Shown: one piece after another, positions 5,623 to 5,760 of the stretch
How positions within the stretch are numbered: the stretch's first letter is position 1
Layout: each line of letters starts with the position of its first letter
Assembly: GCA_017530275.1 (NCBI GenBank)
Contig: JAFXMP010000220.1
Span: forward strand, 1-5,760
From: Clostridia bacterium
GTDB lineage: Bacteria > Bacillota_A > Clostridia > Christensenellales > Aristaeellaceae
DNA: 5,760 nt
Direction of reading: 5' to 3'
Notes under the pieces: generated by a model
Seen by the model: only the letters and a program-made list of their open reading frames with translations
Told to the model about the DNA's origin: nothing
The model's database searches: none
Program-made: the position numbers and the translations under genes

Positions 5623-5760
5623 TCACGGTTCATCCGGGATCAGGATGCAGGTATATTCACTGATTTCAGGGCAGGAAAGGATCATGGCTTCCTCCCGGAA
5701 GGAAACAGGCACGTCCTCGCCGGTCCGCAGGTCGACAGCCCGCCGGGCGCCTTCTCTGGG
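5623..5760 (-). CDS. C-terminal end of an unidentified protein (partial)
   Basis: The frame is open from the right edge to TGA at 5623-5625 and gives 45 residues ending in CPEISEYTCILIPDEP. It ends 26 nt before the kinase ATG, the tight spacing expected within one operon. The pattern DL-x-TGE followed by alternating hydrophobic residues and a final SEYTCILI resembles the last beta-strand domain of glycoside hydrolases. It can be laid loosely against the end of the GHL6-type protein in this window (DLHQDG ... LDRYAAALI). It could be another glycan-active enzyme, but too little is present to name it. Its reality rests on continuous coding up to the edge, codon use like the kinase gene, and the spacing. 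Confidence 0.65.
   Translation of the reverse strand, partial: PREGARRAVDLRTGEDVPVSFREEAMILSCPEISEYTCILIPDEP

Overview
The window looks like one collinear, minus-strand gene run from a moderately high-GC member of the Bacillota, probably a Clostridia-type anaerobe. This is inferred from strong AGGAGG-type ribosome binding sites 8-10 nt before the starts, from the protein families, and from a coding style that leaves very long spurious frames open on the plus strand. No genus can be named from the sequence alone.

In transcription order (high to low coordinates) the window holds six parts. (1) The last 45 residues of an unidentified protein (5623-5760). (2) A divergent acetate-kinase-family acyl kinase (4388-5596). 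(3) A complete 658-residue cytoplasmic protein of the hypothetical glycosyl hydrolase 6 (GHL6) type (2366-4342). (4) A 32-codon stub (2252-2350) that reads as the N-terminus of a second, diverged member of that same family. (5) A D-2-hydroxyacid dehydrogenase, probably starting at a TTG codon (1201-2178). (6) The first 307 residues of a family-5 (peptide/nickel/oligosaccharide type) ABC transporter substrate-binding protein, which runs off the left edge (1-921). A 279-nt gap before the binding protein holds a possible promoter and a small ORF with six consecutive arginine codons.

The genes suggest a small uptake-and-breakdown locus: a binding protein captures a solute, a GHL6-type enzyme works on it in the cytoplasm, and an acyl kinase and an NAD-dependent 2-hydroxyacid dehydrogenase handle acidic products. 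This pathway is inference; no substrate can be read from the sequence. The most informative oddities are the truncated second GHL6 gene, the lower GC content of the stub-plus-dehydrogenase segment compared with its flanks, and the altered active-site residues of the kinase.
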